Origin: Pseudogymnoascus destructans
Lineage: Eukaryota; Ascomycota; Leotiomycetes; Thelebolales; Thelebolaceae
Length of the DNA: 64,000 bases
Direction of reading: 5' to 3'
Assembly (NCBI RefSeq): GCF_001641265.1
Contig: NW_020167532.1
Location: 558,001 to 622,000, forward strand
The notes under the pieces: model-generated
Database searches by the model: none
The model's input: the letters and a program-made list of their open reading frames with translations, nothing else
Told to the model about the DNA's origin: nothing
In this document: positions 21,087 through 30,883 of the stretch, in pieces
How the letters are laid out: the number at the start of each line of letters is the position of its first letter
How positions within the stretch are numbered: position 1 is the first letter of the stretch
Position numbers and translations under genes: made by a program

Positions 21087-24000
21087 ACAAGGACTTCCGT
21101 TAGAGTGCAAGGTGGACGACTGCAAGGATGACCTCTGGAGATACTACGACCAACTAACGAATACCCGCAGGCTGCTTGGCACGTCCCCAGATGTACTAAG
21201 TTAGAAGCCCAAGAAGCGGAAGAACTGGAGAAGGATGTCGAGCATATGGCTAAACTGAAGAATATGAAAAGCGTCGAATTTTACTACCAGGACCGCAGGA
21301 GAGCCCTGGAGAAGTACGACGAGAAAGCCAGAGATATGCTCCGACGGGAAAATGCGAGACCCACTCCACACATCGAAAGGAGAGCCATGGAGCAACTAGA
21401 CACATTCTCCACACCTCCGAGGGAAGATAGTGCATGGGTGAGAGGACAGCGGGAACTATCAATGACAGACGCAACAGAGACTGATCATCCCTGGCACGCG
21501 TATGTCTACTGGGAGTATTGCAGCGAAGATGACTGCAAGCTCCACTGGAAAAAGAAACACCAGAATCAGTTGTTTCCCCGATCCTCGCCCAGGATACACT
21601 TCAGAGACGCAGAGCAAGTTCACGCCCTCAGGCGAAGCCAGTCTGAAGGGGACTTGCCTATCAAAAGCGAACAGGTATACGAAAGATATCCACACCTGCT
21701 GAACGACACAGCAGAGACAGGGAGGCGATCTCCCCCAGGACCTCCATTGGAAGCGGATGAATACTATCCTTCCTCGGACGAGTCAAAAAACTAGGAGTCC
21801 TCGATGGTAGGCCACCGGCGAGCGACACGAAGAGGCCTAGTACAGACCAGCTATGCGCCACGACGGGCAGCATGCAACTATATGTGGTCGCTAAGATACA
21901 ACAGCGACACCTCCGAGCAATGATTGACTCAGGAGCGACGGGCAACTTTATGACAAAGAAAGTAGCAGACACGCAAGGTTTCAAGACGCAATTGAAAACC
22001 GAACCATACCCGTTAATGGTCGTAGATGGAGAGCCCATCTCGACTAATGAAGGAATCGTGACCCACGAAACGGTCCCATTGGAAATGGTCATGCTACACG
22101 GGCACAAGGAAACGATTCAGTTTGACATCGTGCACATGGACAACCATGCGTGCATCCTTGGTGTGCCATGGCTCAAGAAACACAACCCCCAGATCGACTG
22201 GTGGAACAAGAAAGTTGTGATGAGCCAGTGCGCGTGTGAACAACGGACGGACACGCGACAACGGGAGAAACCCTCCCAGGGCCGGAAGGAGTTATGTACA
22301 ACCTCCGAGCTCGATGACCTAGCCCAGGCATCCTCACCGACGAGTATACTGGTGGAGTACAAGGAATACGAGCAATTATTCCAGGAAGGCCCTAAGAACG
22401 AGGCGCTTCCTAAGCACCAACCATGGGATCACGAGATACCTTTGGAGAAAGACAAGAGTCCACCGTTCGGACCAATATATCAGCTATCAGAAAAAGAGCT
22501 AAAGGTACTCAAGGAGTACATTGATGATAACCTAGCAAAAGGATTCTATCAAACCATCCACATCACCCGCAGGAAGTCCGGTGCTTTTCGTACCAAAGAA
22601 AGACGGCTCCCTACGGTTATGTGTGGACTATCGAGCGTTGAACAACATCACAATCAAGGACAGGTATGCCCTGCCGTTAATCAACGAACTACACGATAGA
22701 TTTCAAGGAGCAAAGATCTTCAGTAAGCTAGATCTGCGAGGAGCATACAACCTGATCTGAATCAAGGCTGGGGAAGAGTGGAAAACAGCATTCCGCACCC
22801 GCTATGGCCTATTCGAGTATCAAGTCATGCCCTTTACAAACGCACCCGCATCTATGCAACGACTGATGAATGATGCTTTGCACGAATACTTAGACATCTT
22901 TACCATTGTCTACCTAGATGATGTCCTGGTGTATTCAGCAACCAAGGAGGAGCATGTCAAGCATGTCAAACTCGTCCTGAAGAAACTAAAGGAGTACAGC
23001 TTACTCCTCAAACCAGAGAAGTGCGAGTTCCATAAAAACAAAGTCGAATTCTTGGGTTACATTATTGGAACGCACGGCATCAAGATGGACCAAGCAAAAG
23101 TAACGGCAGTGTTGGAATGGCCAACACCGACCACGGTCAAGGAAGTGCAAGCCTTCCTAGGCTTCGCCAACTTCTACCGAAGATTCATCTCGGGATATTC
23201 CAAGGTAGCTCAACCACTCACGGAGCTTACCAGAAAGGATCTCGAATTCAAATGGACGGACAAGGCAGAGGCTGCTTTCCAGGAACTTAAGACGAAGTTC
23301 ACGGAAGCACCTATCCTTGCTACATTTGACCCTGCAAAGAAGATCATCCTCGAAACGGACTCTTCTGACTTCGCAATTGGAGCATGTCTGAATCAACCAG
23401 ACGAGAATGGTAAGTTCAAACCAATCGCGTACTACTCTAGGAAACTGTCACCCGCGGAACTCAATTACGACATCCACGACAAGGAGCTACTGGCTATTGT
23501 CGTTGCCTTTGAGCAGTGGCGAGTATATCTTGAGGGATCCACCTACCCTGTGCAGGTATGGACGGATCACAAGAACCTCATATACTTCACCACGACCAAG
23601 GTTTTAAACCGCAGACAAGTCCGCTGGGCAGAAACCCTCGCAGCCTACAACTTCACGATAACCTATCGCAAGGGCTCCGAGAATGCAAGAGCAGACGCTC
23701 TCAGCAGACGGACCGACTACGCCGGCCCAAAGGAAGAAAGACCTAGAGCAATTCTGAAGAAAACAGATGCAGGAATACAGTACAACGAGTTACTAGCGAC
23801 GATCTCAGTCATCGAAGATACAGAACTCGAGGAAAGACTCAAGAAAGCTTACGCAACAGACGAATGCGCCAAGCGAGTCTTGTCCAAAGTCGAAGGCGAC
23901 TTCGCCATCGACGAACAAGGATTGATTCGATACAAAGGGTTAGTGTATGTCCCAAGTCAAATGAGACGCCCGCTGGTGCAAGAACAACACTCGTTACCAG

Positions 24001-25310
24001 CACACGGTCATCAGGGAGTAACACGAACCTTCGAACGAATCACCCGACACTACTACTTCCCAGGTATGAGGAAGCAGGTAGAGACAGTGGTAAGAGAGTG
24101 CGACATTTGCAGCAAGTCAAAATCCAATAGGCATCTGCCATATGGACAACTCAAGTCGACACCAGTACCAAAAGGAGCATGGAAATCAATAGCTTTGGAC
24201 TTCGTCGTCAAGCTTCCACCCTCCAAGGACCCATTAACAGGAATAGAATACGACTCTATCCTCGTCATCACGGAAAGACTCACAAAATATGGGAAGTTTA
24301 TACCATATCTAGAAGCTAGCGACGCCGAGGCGCTCGCATATACCTTCATTCGAGTCATATTAGCCGATCATGGGATGCCAGAAGAAATCATCTCAGATAG
24401 AGACAAGCTCTTTACTTCGAAATTCTGGAAATCATTGATGGCGCTACTGGGAACAAATCATAAGCTATCAACAGCTTTTCATCCCCAGACAGACGGCCAA
24501 ACAGAAAGATTAAATCAGACCCTTGAACAGTACCTGCGAAGCTATGTCAATCATCAACAGGATAACTGGGTTCAGATCTTACCCATCGCACAGTTTGCAT
24601 ATAACAGCGCGATGACAGAAGCAATGAAAGTCTCACCGTTCTTTGCCAATTACGGCTACCAGCCAGAAGCATATAGGCAACCAAGACCGGATGAATCACG
24701 AGCTGAACAAGCCCTGATCGTGGTGGAACGACTGAAATCGTTCCACGAACAACTTGCGACGGACATCCAATTCTTAAATGAACGATCCGCCGCATACGCA
24801 AACAAGAAGCGCAGTATGGAACCTGCCTTCAAGGAGGGGGATAAAGTATACCTACTCCGGAAACATATCAAAACGAAACGACCAAGTACAAAGTTGGACT
24901 TCAAGAAATTGGGACCATTCAAAATATTGAACAAAGTCAGCTCAGTTAATTACAGACTGCAGCTACCCAAGAAGTCTAGACTACATCCGGTATTTCATGT
25001 CTCACTACTGGAACCAGCAAGAGGAAATACCCCAATTGCGACAGATACAGAACTTCAACCAGAGAATGAGATTGTTGAATACGAAGTCGAAGCGATCCTA
25101 GACAGAAGGTTAGTAGGACGCAAAGAAGAGTTTTTGATAAAATGGAAAGGTTATGAACCTACGGACAATTCATGGGAAACGGTCAGAAACCTTAGCTGTC
25201 CAGAGCTACTGGAGGCGTTTCGCCGTCAACACCCAAGCAATCAAAGAAGCCAGGAGACAGGGCCACGAAAAGGTCCTGGTCAGGGGCAGCACCCTCGGAA
25301 ACGGCAGTAG
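21087..25310 (+). pseudogene. Ty3/gypsy chromovirus pol (protease, RT, RNase H, integrase, chromodomain), broken
   Basis: The upstream segment 21246-21794 has a Cys/His motif (CSEDDCKLHWKKK) seen N-terminal to pol in fungal gypsy elements. The aspartic protease follows from 21872, with IDSGATGNFM at its active site. RT begins near 22.45 kb, is frameshifted near 22.56 kb, and has a TGA near 22.76 kb where Arg is expected; the MPF-x-TNAPA turn lacks two residues. From 22827 the frame is open for 827 codons. It holds the RT box YLDDVLV, RNase H (ETDSSDFAIGA), integrase zinc finger residues (HQGVTRTFERITRHYYFPGM with C-x-x-C after), the integrase core (ALDFVVKLP, HPQTDGQTERLNQ), and a C-terminal chromodomain (FLIKWKGYEPTDNSWE). 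The stop is close to the 3' LTR at 25316. The chromodomain places it among chromoviruses, which target heterochromatin. Confidence 0.88.
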
Positions 25311-25315
25311 AAGGG

Positions 25316-26251
25316 TGTCATACTGACATTCGTTGCACTCAGTTTGCTATCAAACTCAAGAGCAAACTTAGAAATCTCCTCCTCAAACCTACAAGTCACC
25401 ATACATATCTTGGCTTATCACACCAACAACAGAAGCAATACTACTCAACGATTGCTGCAAACTCTTCTACTACATCTGTTTATGCTACATACATCACGGC
25501 ATATCATTTGAACACTCATTGAACAAGTTATTAAGAAAATCTCCTCCTTAAGGGGGTGGGCCAATACTACCACATGGCATATATCTACCAACTAGAGGCC
25601 TAGGAACATGAACGATAGCTCTAGAAGCTTCTACAACCCTCTATGATTCATTACACGTCATTGCTCCTTAGTTACCCACAAGATTGGTTAAGTTATGACA
25701 TAATTTATCTATAGGTACTCTGACCTTGGACCTCCTTTTCACTTCCTATAGGCTAGGAACCCAAGAGATGGTTCTATGGGATTCTCTTACGTTCACTACA
25801 TGATTAGCAAGCTAGTTGTGGGTCGCACTTGATTTCTAATACATTTACCAAGCCTGGTTAGTCATGGAAAGTCATGGAAAATGAGAGAACTACACTCCTT
25901 TGGCATAAATAGGATTGCCCTTTCCTTAAGAAAGGGCAAGCAGACAATACAGTAAATCGACTATCACATACTTCCACGTCTTTTACAAGCTTCCAAGCAT
26001 TGATCTTGTTATTCTCTGTTTTTGAAAAGTCAGTGAGGTGCTAACCTCTGACTTACCCCTGAGTTCTCAGACTCAACATTTGTTGCAACTTGTCTAAACC
26101 ACTTCACCACATCATACACCTGATTGCTGCGTTGTGGAATAGTCTAAGCTACAACCCTTTGGCTCTGTTTCCTAAGACAGTGTGTTGTCTTAGTAAATTC
26201 ATCCCTTCCTTGGGTGGCTAGATTCTCATATCTGGTGCACCCACCATTACA
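25316..26251 (+). mobile_element. full-length family A LTR (3' LTR of the pol-bearing copy)
   Basis: 936 bp from TGTCATACTGAC to ACCATTACA, five bases after the pol stop. A short purine tract (AGAAGGG) precedes it, as expected for a polypurine tract. The next bases (AAGGG) do not match the sequence before the 5' LTR, so this copy has no TSD of its own. Confidence 0.85.
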
Positions 26252-26708
26252 AAGGGCTGTGCAAGAGAGTCCCTTTGACCTCTGCCTCCCTACACTCCTT
26301 CTCCTCTGCTTCATCCAATTCGTCCAAAGATTTCAGACCACGACGCAGCATCTCAACACCGCGGGTTTTGAGAGCCTTCTGCTGTTTGCGAAGACGCATG
26401 CGACGGGCATATGATTCTTGAGCGCAGAGGTGAGCCTCTCGCTCCTGAGATGCCGCCGCTTCCTCTTCTACCTCAAGACGCTCTTCTTCTTTTCGAAGCT
26501 TCTCCCAATCAGTTGGAGAAGGGGCGCAAGCGTTGCATTTGGAATTGCGACGAGTACATTCACTACAACGATGACTACCAGCAACAACGATACAGAATCG
26601 ATTGTTGTGAAGACAGCTGGAACATGGGGACATTAGGTTGCCGTTCTTTTCAATACGGTCTGCAAGAAGATGACGTTCTTTGATTTTTATGTGTCTACTA
26701 GAAGACAT
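26247..26708 (-). CDS. Cys-rich, retroelement-associated protein (Zn-cluster-like), truncated
   Basis: The frame starts at the ATG at 26708 (MSSSRHIKIKERHLLADRIE). It has a compact Cys motif C-x2-C-x6-C-x9-C-x2-C-x6-C within residues 29-60 (PCSSCLHNNRFC, then CSECTRRNSKC), a long Glu/Ala/Arg-rich helix, and LKSLDELDEAEEKE. Proteins with this layout are repeated many times in ascomycete genomes and are usually linked to retroelements. I recognise the pattern but not an assigned function. The C-terminal end runs into the family A LTR at 26251, so the natural end is missing. It is placed inside the composite retroelement, between the two LTR families. Confidence 0.55.
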   Translation of the reverse strand: MSSSRHIKIKERHLLADRIEKNGNLMSPCSSCLHNNRFCIVVAGSHRCSECTRRNSKCNACAPSPTDWEKLRKEEERLEVEEEAAASQEREAHLCAQESYARRMRLRKQQKALKTRGVEMLRRGLKSLDELDEAEEKECREAEVKGTLLHSPL

Positions 26709-26818
26709 GGTAAGCAGCGCAACCTGCTCGACAAATTAAGTGGGCATCACCCTACTTAAGTAAGCGATTCCTTAATTAGCAAGACCTAAGGGACTAGGCC
26801 TTTTGGAGGAGGACCTAG

Positions 26819-27278
26819 TGTTACGGCTATAGTAACATGATGTCATGGTTACAGGGCCAGGGCCTAGTAACGTGACGTGTGAGTCACATAACGTGACGTG
26901 TGAGTCACATAACGTGACGTGTGAGTCACATAACGTGACGTGTGAGTCACAGTGGGAAGCGGGGTAGGCTGCCATGTGACGGGGCTAATGGATAGTTGCA
27001 GAAACTAGTGGATATTGGATAGTTGAGCTATCCACGAACTATCCTGAATATCTAGCTATCCGCCAACTATCCAGATTACCCATGAGGCACGACGCCACTA
27101 TATAAGTAGATAGTATTTCCTTAGATAGGAGCTTCGTGCTCAACTCAATACAGTATTTGTTATATACTAGTAACGTGTTACTTGAAGCCTTTGTGTCTGA
27201 TCCCCTGCCTCCTCTGATAAGTAAACCTTTACTCAAGAGAACCTCTGTGTCTTCTATCGTTTAGAAGTCAGCGTTACA
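26819..27278 (+). mobile_element. family B LTR upstream of gag
   Basis: 460 bp from TGTTACGGCTATAG to GCGTTACA. It is the same family as the solo LTR at 7859-8276, here with four instead of two copies of an internal 21-bp repeat. The gag ATG follows 46 bases later; the spacer (CTTTGAGCACCACTTC...) should contain the primer-binding site, though I cannot assign the tRNA. Confidence 0.82.
26868..26951. promoter_or_regulatory. four tandem 21-bp repeats with CRE-half and AP-1 sites in the LTR
   Basis: Each 21-bp unit contains TGACGT (ATF/CREB half site) followed by TGAGTCAC (AP-1/Gcn4 site). The four copies are perfect or nearly so. The related LTR at 7.86-8.28 kb has two copies. The position inside the LTR upstream of gag fits an enhancer bound by bZIP factors, by inference. 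Confidence 0.65.
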
Positions 27279-27324
27279 CTTTGAGCACCACTTCTACGAG
27301 GCACTGGCTCATACACAAAGCAAC

Positions 27325-28549
27325 ATGTCTGTCGTCAGTTCGAAGGGAAAAACCCCCACCACGCCAACTTCGTCTCAGAGGTCTAAGCCTGAGAATGAGG
27401 AGATGCCCGACGCACCCACCGTCAACGAACTCAAGGAAACTCTACGTGTCAAGTTGCCCGACACTTACTCCGGCAACCGAAAGGAACTTGAGGTGTTTTT
27501 GCTACAGGTCGAACTGTACCAGCACTTCAATGACGAGAAGTTTCCCACCCAGGAGAGCTATGCCCTGTGGACTGCGTCCTACCTTAGGGGGGAAGCCCTG
27601 CGATGGGTCGAACCATTCCTCAAGGATTATTTCAAATATGAAAGTACCAATGGAAGCATGGCAACTACGCAGACTATGTTTGGCAGCTGGAATGGATTCT
27701 GTAAGGAAATCCGACGCATGTTCGGAGACATCGATGAGATTAAGACCGCAGAAGACCATCTGTTTGCACTTAAGCAGACTGGCAGCGCCCTCACATACTC
27801 CACAGAATTCCAGAGATACAGCAATCAGACAGGATGGGACGCCAGCGCACTCATCAGCCACTACCGACGTGGGCTGAAGAGCCATATACGTATGGAACTT
27901 GCCCGTTTGGAACAACAACCAACGGACATGGTAGCGCTAATCGAACATACGGTCCGAATCGACAATCGACTATACGAATTCCAGAAGGAACGTCGGACCT
28001 ATGACAAGCCCAAGAAAAGTTACCCCTACCGGGGAAACGAGGGCAGACGACGGGATCAACACCCGCGAGACAACCGTTGGTCGGACCCAATGGAACTCGA
28101 TGCCACGTTCAAACCTGGACGACCCCGTGACCCTAAGAAAGACAGACAATTCAAGGAACGACTCTGTTTTAACTGCGACAAGCCAGGCCACATGGCCCGA
28201 GACTGCAGACAGCCAAAGAAAGGGAACGGCGGACGCAAAGTCGGCAAACAACTCAATGCTACCTGGCAAGGCCGGGGAGGTTACAACGCCTCGGGGATGC
28301 AGTTGAACGCCACATTTGTGAACAAACAGGACTGGGGAACTAATGGCGAAAGCACCCCAGAAGACGAGAGCTCAGACGAAGGGTCGGAGGCGGAATCGTT
28401 CACCGTCTCGGAACAGGGAACCTTCGACGAGCTCGCACCTACGGAACCAATGAGTCCACAGTGCAAGAGCGTAGTAAGACGCATGGCAAAACACGCCCAC
28501 GCGAAGATTAGGGCCGAACGAGACAAGCCCAGCGGCCAGAGGAGAATCC
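27325..28549 (+). pseudogene. gag of a Ty3/gypsy element, fused out of frame context to LTR sequence
   Basis: The frame starts at ATG 27325 (MSVVSSKGKTPTTP). Residues 30-230 are the retrotransposon gag (capsid) domain, with LRVKLPDTYSGNRKELEVFL and an Arg/Tyr-rich linker. A CCHC zinc knuckle (CFNCDKPGHMARDC) follows near residue 280. An acidic stretch (EDESSDEGSEAES) comes next. After RRIPQ the frame runs into the middle of a family A LTR (ACAACCCTGTATGATTC) at about 28550 and stops at 28647. Pol is absent downstream, so the gene is a truncated piece. The upstream LTR is family B while the downstream one is family A, which shows recombination. Confidence 0.82.
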
Positions 28550-29621
28550 CACAACCCTGTATGATTCATTACATGACATCACTCCTTAGTTACTGGGCTA
28601 ATACTACACATGACATATCTCTATCAACTAGAGGCCTAGGAACATGAACGATAGCTCCAAAAGCTTCTACAACCCTTTATGATTCATTACACGTCATCGC
28701 TCCTTAGTTACCCACAAGATTGGTTAAGTTATGACATAATTTGTCTATAGGGGTACTCTGGCCTTGGACCTCCTTTCACTTCCTATAGGCTAGGAACCTA
28801 GGAGATGGTTCTATGGGATTCTCTTACGTCGACTACAGTTAACAAGCCTGGTTAGTCATGGAAAGTCTTGGAAAATGAGAGAACTACACTCCTTTAGCAT
28901 AAATAGGATTGCCCTTTCCTTAAGAAAGGGCAAGCAGACAATACAGTAAATTGACTATCACATACTTCCACGTCTTTTCCAAGCTTCCAAGAATTGATCT
29001 TGTTACTCCTTGTTTCTGAAAAGTCAGTGAGGTGCTAACCTCTGACTTACCCCTGAGTTCTCAGACTCAACATTTGTTACAACTTGTCTAAACCACTCCA
29101 CTACATCATACACCTGATTGCTGCGTTGTGGAATAGTCTAAGCTATGACACTTTGGCTCTTTTTCCTAAGACAGTGTGTTGTCTTAGTAAAATCATCCCT
29201 TCCTTGGGTGGCTAGATTCTCACATCTGGTGCACCCACCATGTAAGGACACAGGGCACCCAGCTCACAGTAATAGCATATGAGAGTGCGAGTCGGAGGCT
29301 AAATGGATGCTATCCTATAGGTCTACTACGAAGGGTACAAAAAAGATGAAGGGGGAACCCCGTTAAGTCTGTTTCCTTGAGTACCTGAAACGGGCCCGAC
29401 TCGGTTATCCCAACCCTAGCCCTGATCCTTCCACCGCACAGGTCAGCATCGACCCTGAACCCTACACCCTTACCGTCCCCCACTATAGTGTAACTCGCTA
29501 TGTGCTCCTCTACTGGTTCGAAACCACCTCGAGTCGGATTTCATGCTTGTAGTGACCGTAACAGTTCTGAGACAGGTTCTTCGAGTATCTAGGTAAGGAG
29601 GCATCCTTACACACCATTACA
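28550..29621 (+). mobile_element. partial family A LTR (3' part), interrupted by a family C LTR
   Basis: It begins inside the LTR at ACAACCCTGTATGATTC and runs to GCACCCACCA (29240). It then resumes after the family C LTR as TTACA (29617-29621), ending in the LTR terminus. It faces the reverse LTR at 29622-30387, so the two form an inverted repeat of about 700 bp. Confidence 0.78.
29241..29611. mobile_element. solo LTR, family C, TSD CACCA
   Basis: 371 bp from TGTAAGGACACAGGG to GGCATCCTTACA, flanked by CACCA (29236-29240) and CACCA (29612-29616). It is the uninterrupted relative of 6362-7526. Confidence 0.88.
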
Positions 29622-30387
29622 CAAGGAAGGGATGATTTTACTAAGACAACACACTGTCTTAGGAAACAGAGCCAAAGGGTTGTAGCTTAGACTATTCCAC
29701 AACGCAGCAATCAGGTGTGTGATGTAGTGAAGTGGTTCAGACAAGTTGCAACAAATGTTGAGTCTGGGAACTCAGGGGTAAGTCAGAGGTTAGCACCTCA
29801 CTGACTTTTCAGAAACAAGGAGTAACAAGATCAATTCTTGGAAGCTTGGAAAAGACGTGGAAGTATGTGATAGTCAATTTACTGTATTGTCTGCTTGCCC
29901 TTTCTTAAGGAAAGGGCAATCCTATTTATGCTAAAGGAGTGTAGTTCTCTCATTTTCCAAGACTTTCCATGACTAACCAGGCTTGTTAACTGTAGTCGAC
30001 GTAAGAGAATCCCATAGAACCATCTCCTAGGTTCCTAGCCTATAGGAAGTGAAAGGAGGTCCAAGGCCAGAGTACCCCTATAGACAAATTATGTCATAAC
30101 TTAACCAATCTTGTGGGTAACTAAGGAGCGATGACGTGTAATGAATCATAAAGGGTTGTAGAAGCTTCTAGAGCTATTGTTCATGTTCCTAGGCCTCTAG
30201 TTGGTAGAGATGTCCAAATGATATTCCGTGATGTATGTAGCATAAACAGATGTAGTAGAAGAGTTTGCAGCAATCGTTGAGTAGTACTGCTTCTGTTGTT
30301 GGTGTGATAAGCCAAGATATGTATAGTGACTTGTAGGTTTGAATTGAGTTTGATAGCAAACTGAGTGCAACGAATGTCAGTATGACA

Positions 30388-30883
30388 CTACTGCTACGGA
30401 TCCTACGGAAATTGTCTAATAAGTAGCCATTGTAGAAATCGACCACATGAATAAGCTATGATTATTATATTAGGGCATTTCCACAATCAAAATATTAAAA
30501 ATTGAGTTAAAGGGAGAAATTACATTAGCTTCAGTAACAGTCATCAATTGTCAGCTGTGGTTGACTACGATTTCAGCCTCGTTGCCTGCGGCCGCTAGCG
30601 CAACATCACGTGGTGAGGCGCGTCGACCACAAGCTTGAAGCTATTGTATTGACCGATTGTCTTTCAGGCGCATCGACTTTCACTCGTCTCCTCCAGGCAC
30701 TACACCGAAACCCTTCTGCTCATACGAACACAAACACTAGAGCAGTTTCGATAGCACTGCCTCTTTAAGATCCGTCCGGCTGGAACATGCCTCCAAAATA
30801 CTCTCTGTAGAGGCACCTCACACGTCTTTGCGCCCCCCCCCCGGGATATTCAGTGCCAAAGGCAGCTTCAACTCAGCTATACA
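30388..30883. other. AT-rich spacer and promoter of the ING/PHD gene
   Basis: AT-rich to about 30530, then mixed sequence. A C-tract (CCCCCCCCCC) at about 30833-30842 lies 40-50 bases before the start codon. No gene is seen. Confidence 0.5.

Larger units (their letters stand above)
20860..29621 (+). mobile_element. composite Ty3/gypsy chromovirus region with TSD CAAGG
   Basis: The outer ends are family A LTR ends in forward orientation: TGTCATACTGAC at 20860 and CCACCATTACA at 29621 (the latter interrupted by a family C LTR). CAAGG flanks both sides (20855-20859 and 29622-29626). The interior is scrambled. In order it holds: the first 215 bp of the 5' LTR; pol without gag; a full family A LTR (25316-26251); a Cys-rich open frame; a family B LTR; gag cut into the middle of a family A LTR; and the LTR end. 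It most likely formed by insertion followed by ectopic recombination or nested insertion and deletion. Not autonomous. Confidence 0.65.
20816..30387 (-). mobile_element. family A LTR split by a composite retroelement (43 bp left, about 760 bp right)
   Basis: Bases 20816-20859 are the first 44 bases of a reverse family A LTR (to CCACCCAAGG). The same LTR resumes with CAAGGAAGGGATG at 29622 and runs to CAGTATGACA at 30387. The intervening 8.76 kb is bounded by CAAGG on both sides. The right part is somewhat shorter than in intact copies. No outer TSD is readable (GTGTA against CTACT). Confidence 0.75.

Noticed and set aside
25316..26256. Possible separate TSD for the pol-bearing element alone
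   Set aside because: CAAGG before 20860 and AAGGG after 26251 overlap by chance in register; they are not identical, while CAAGG after 29621 is exact and restores the interrupted LTR.
26772..26975. Open frame with a repeated CDSHVTL heptad
   Set aside because: It is the translation of the 21-bp LTR repeat and has no other support.
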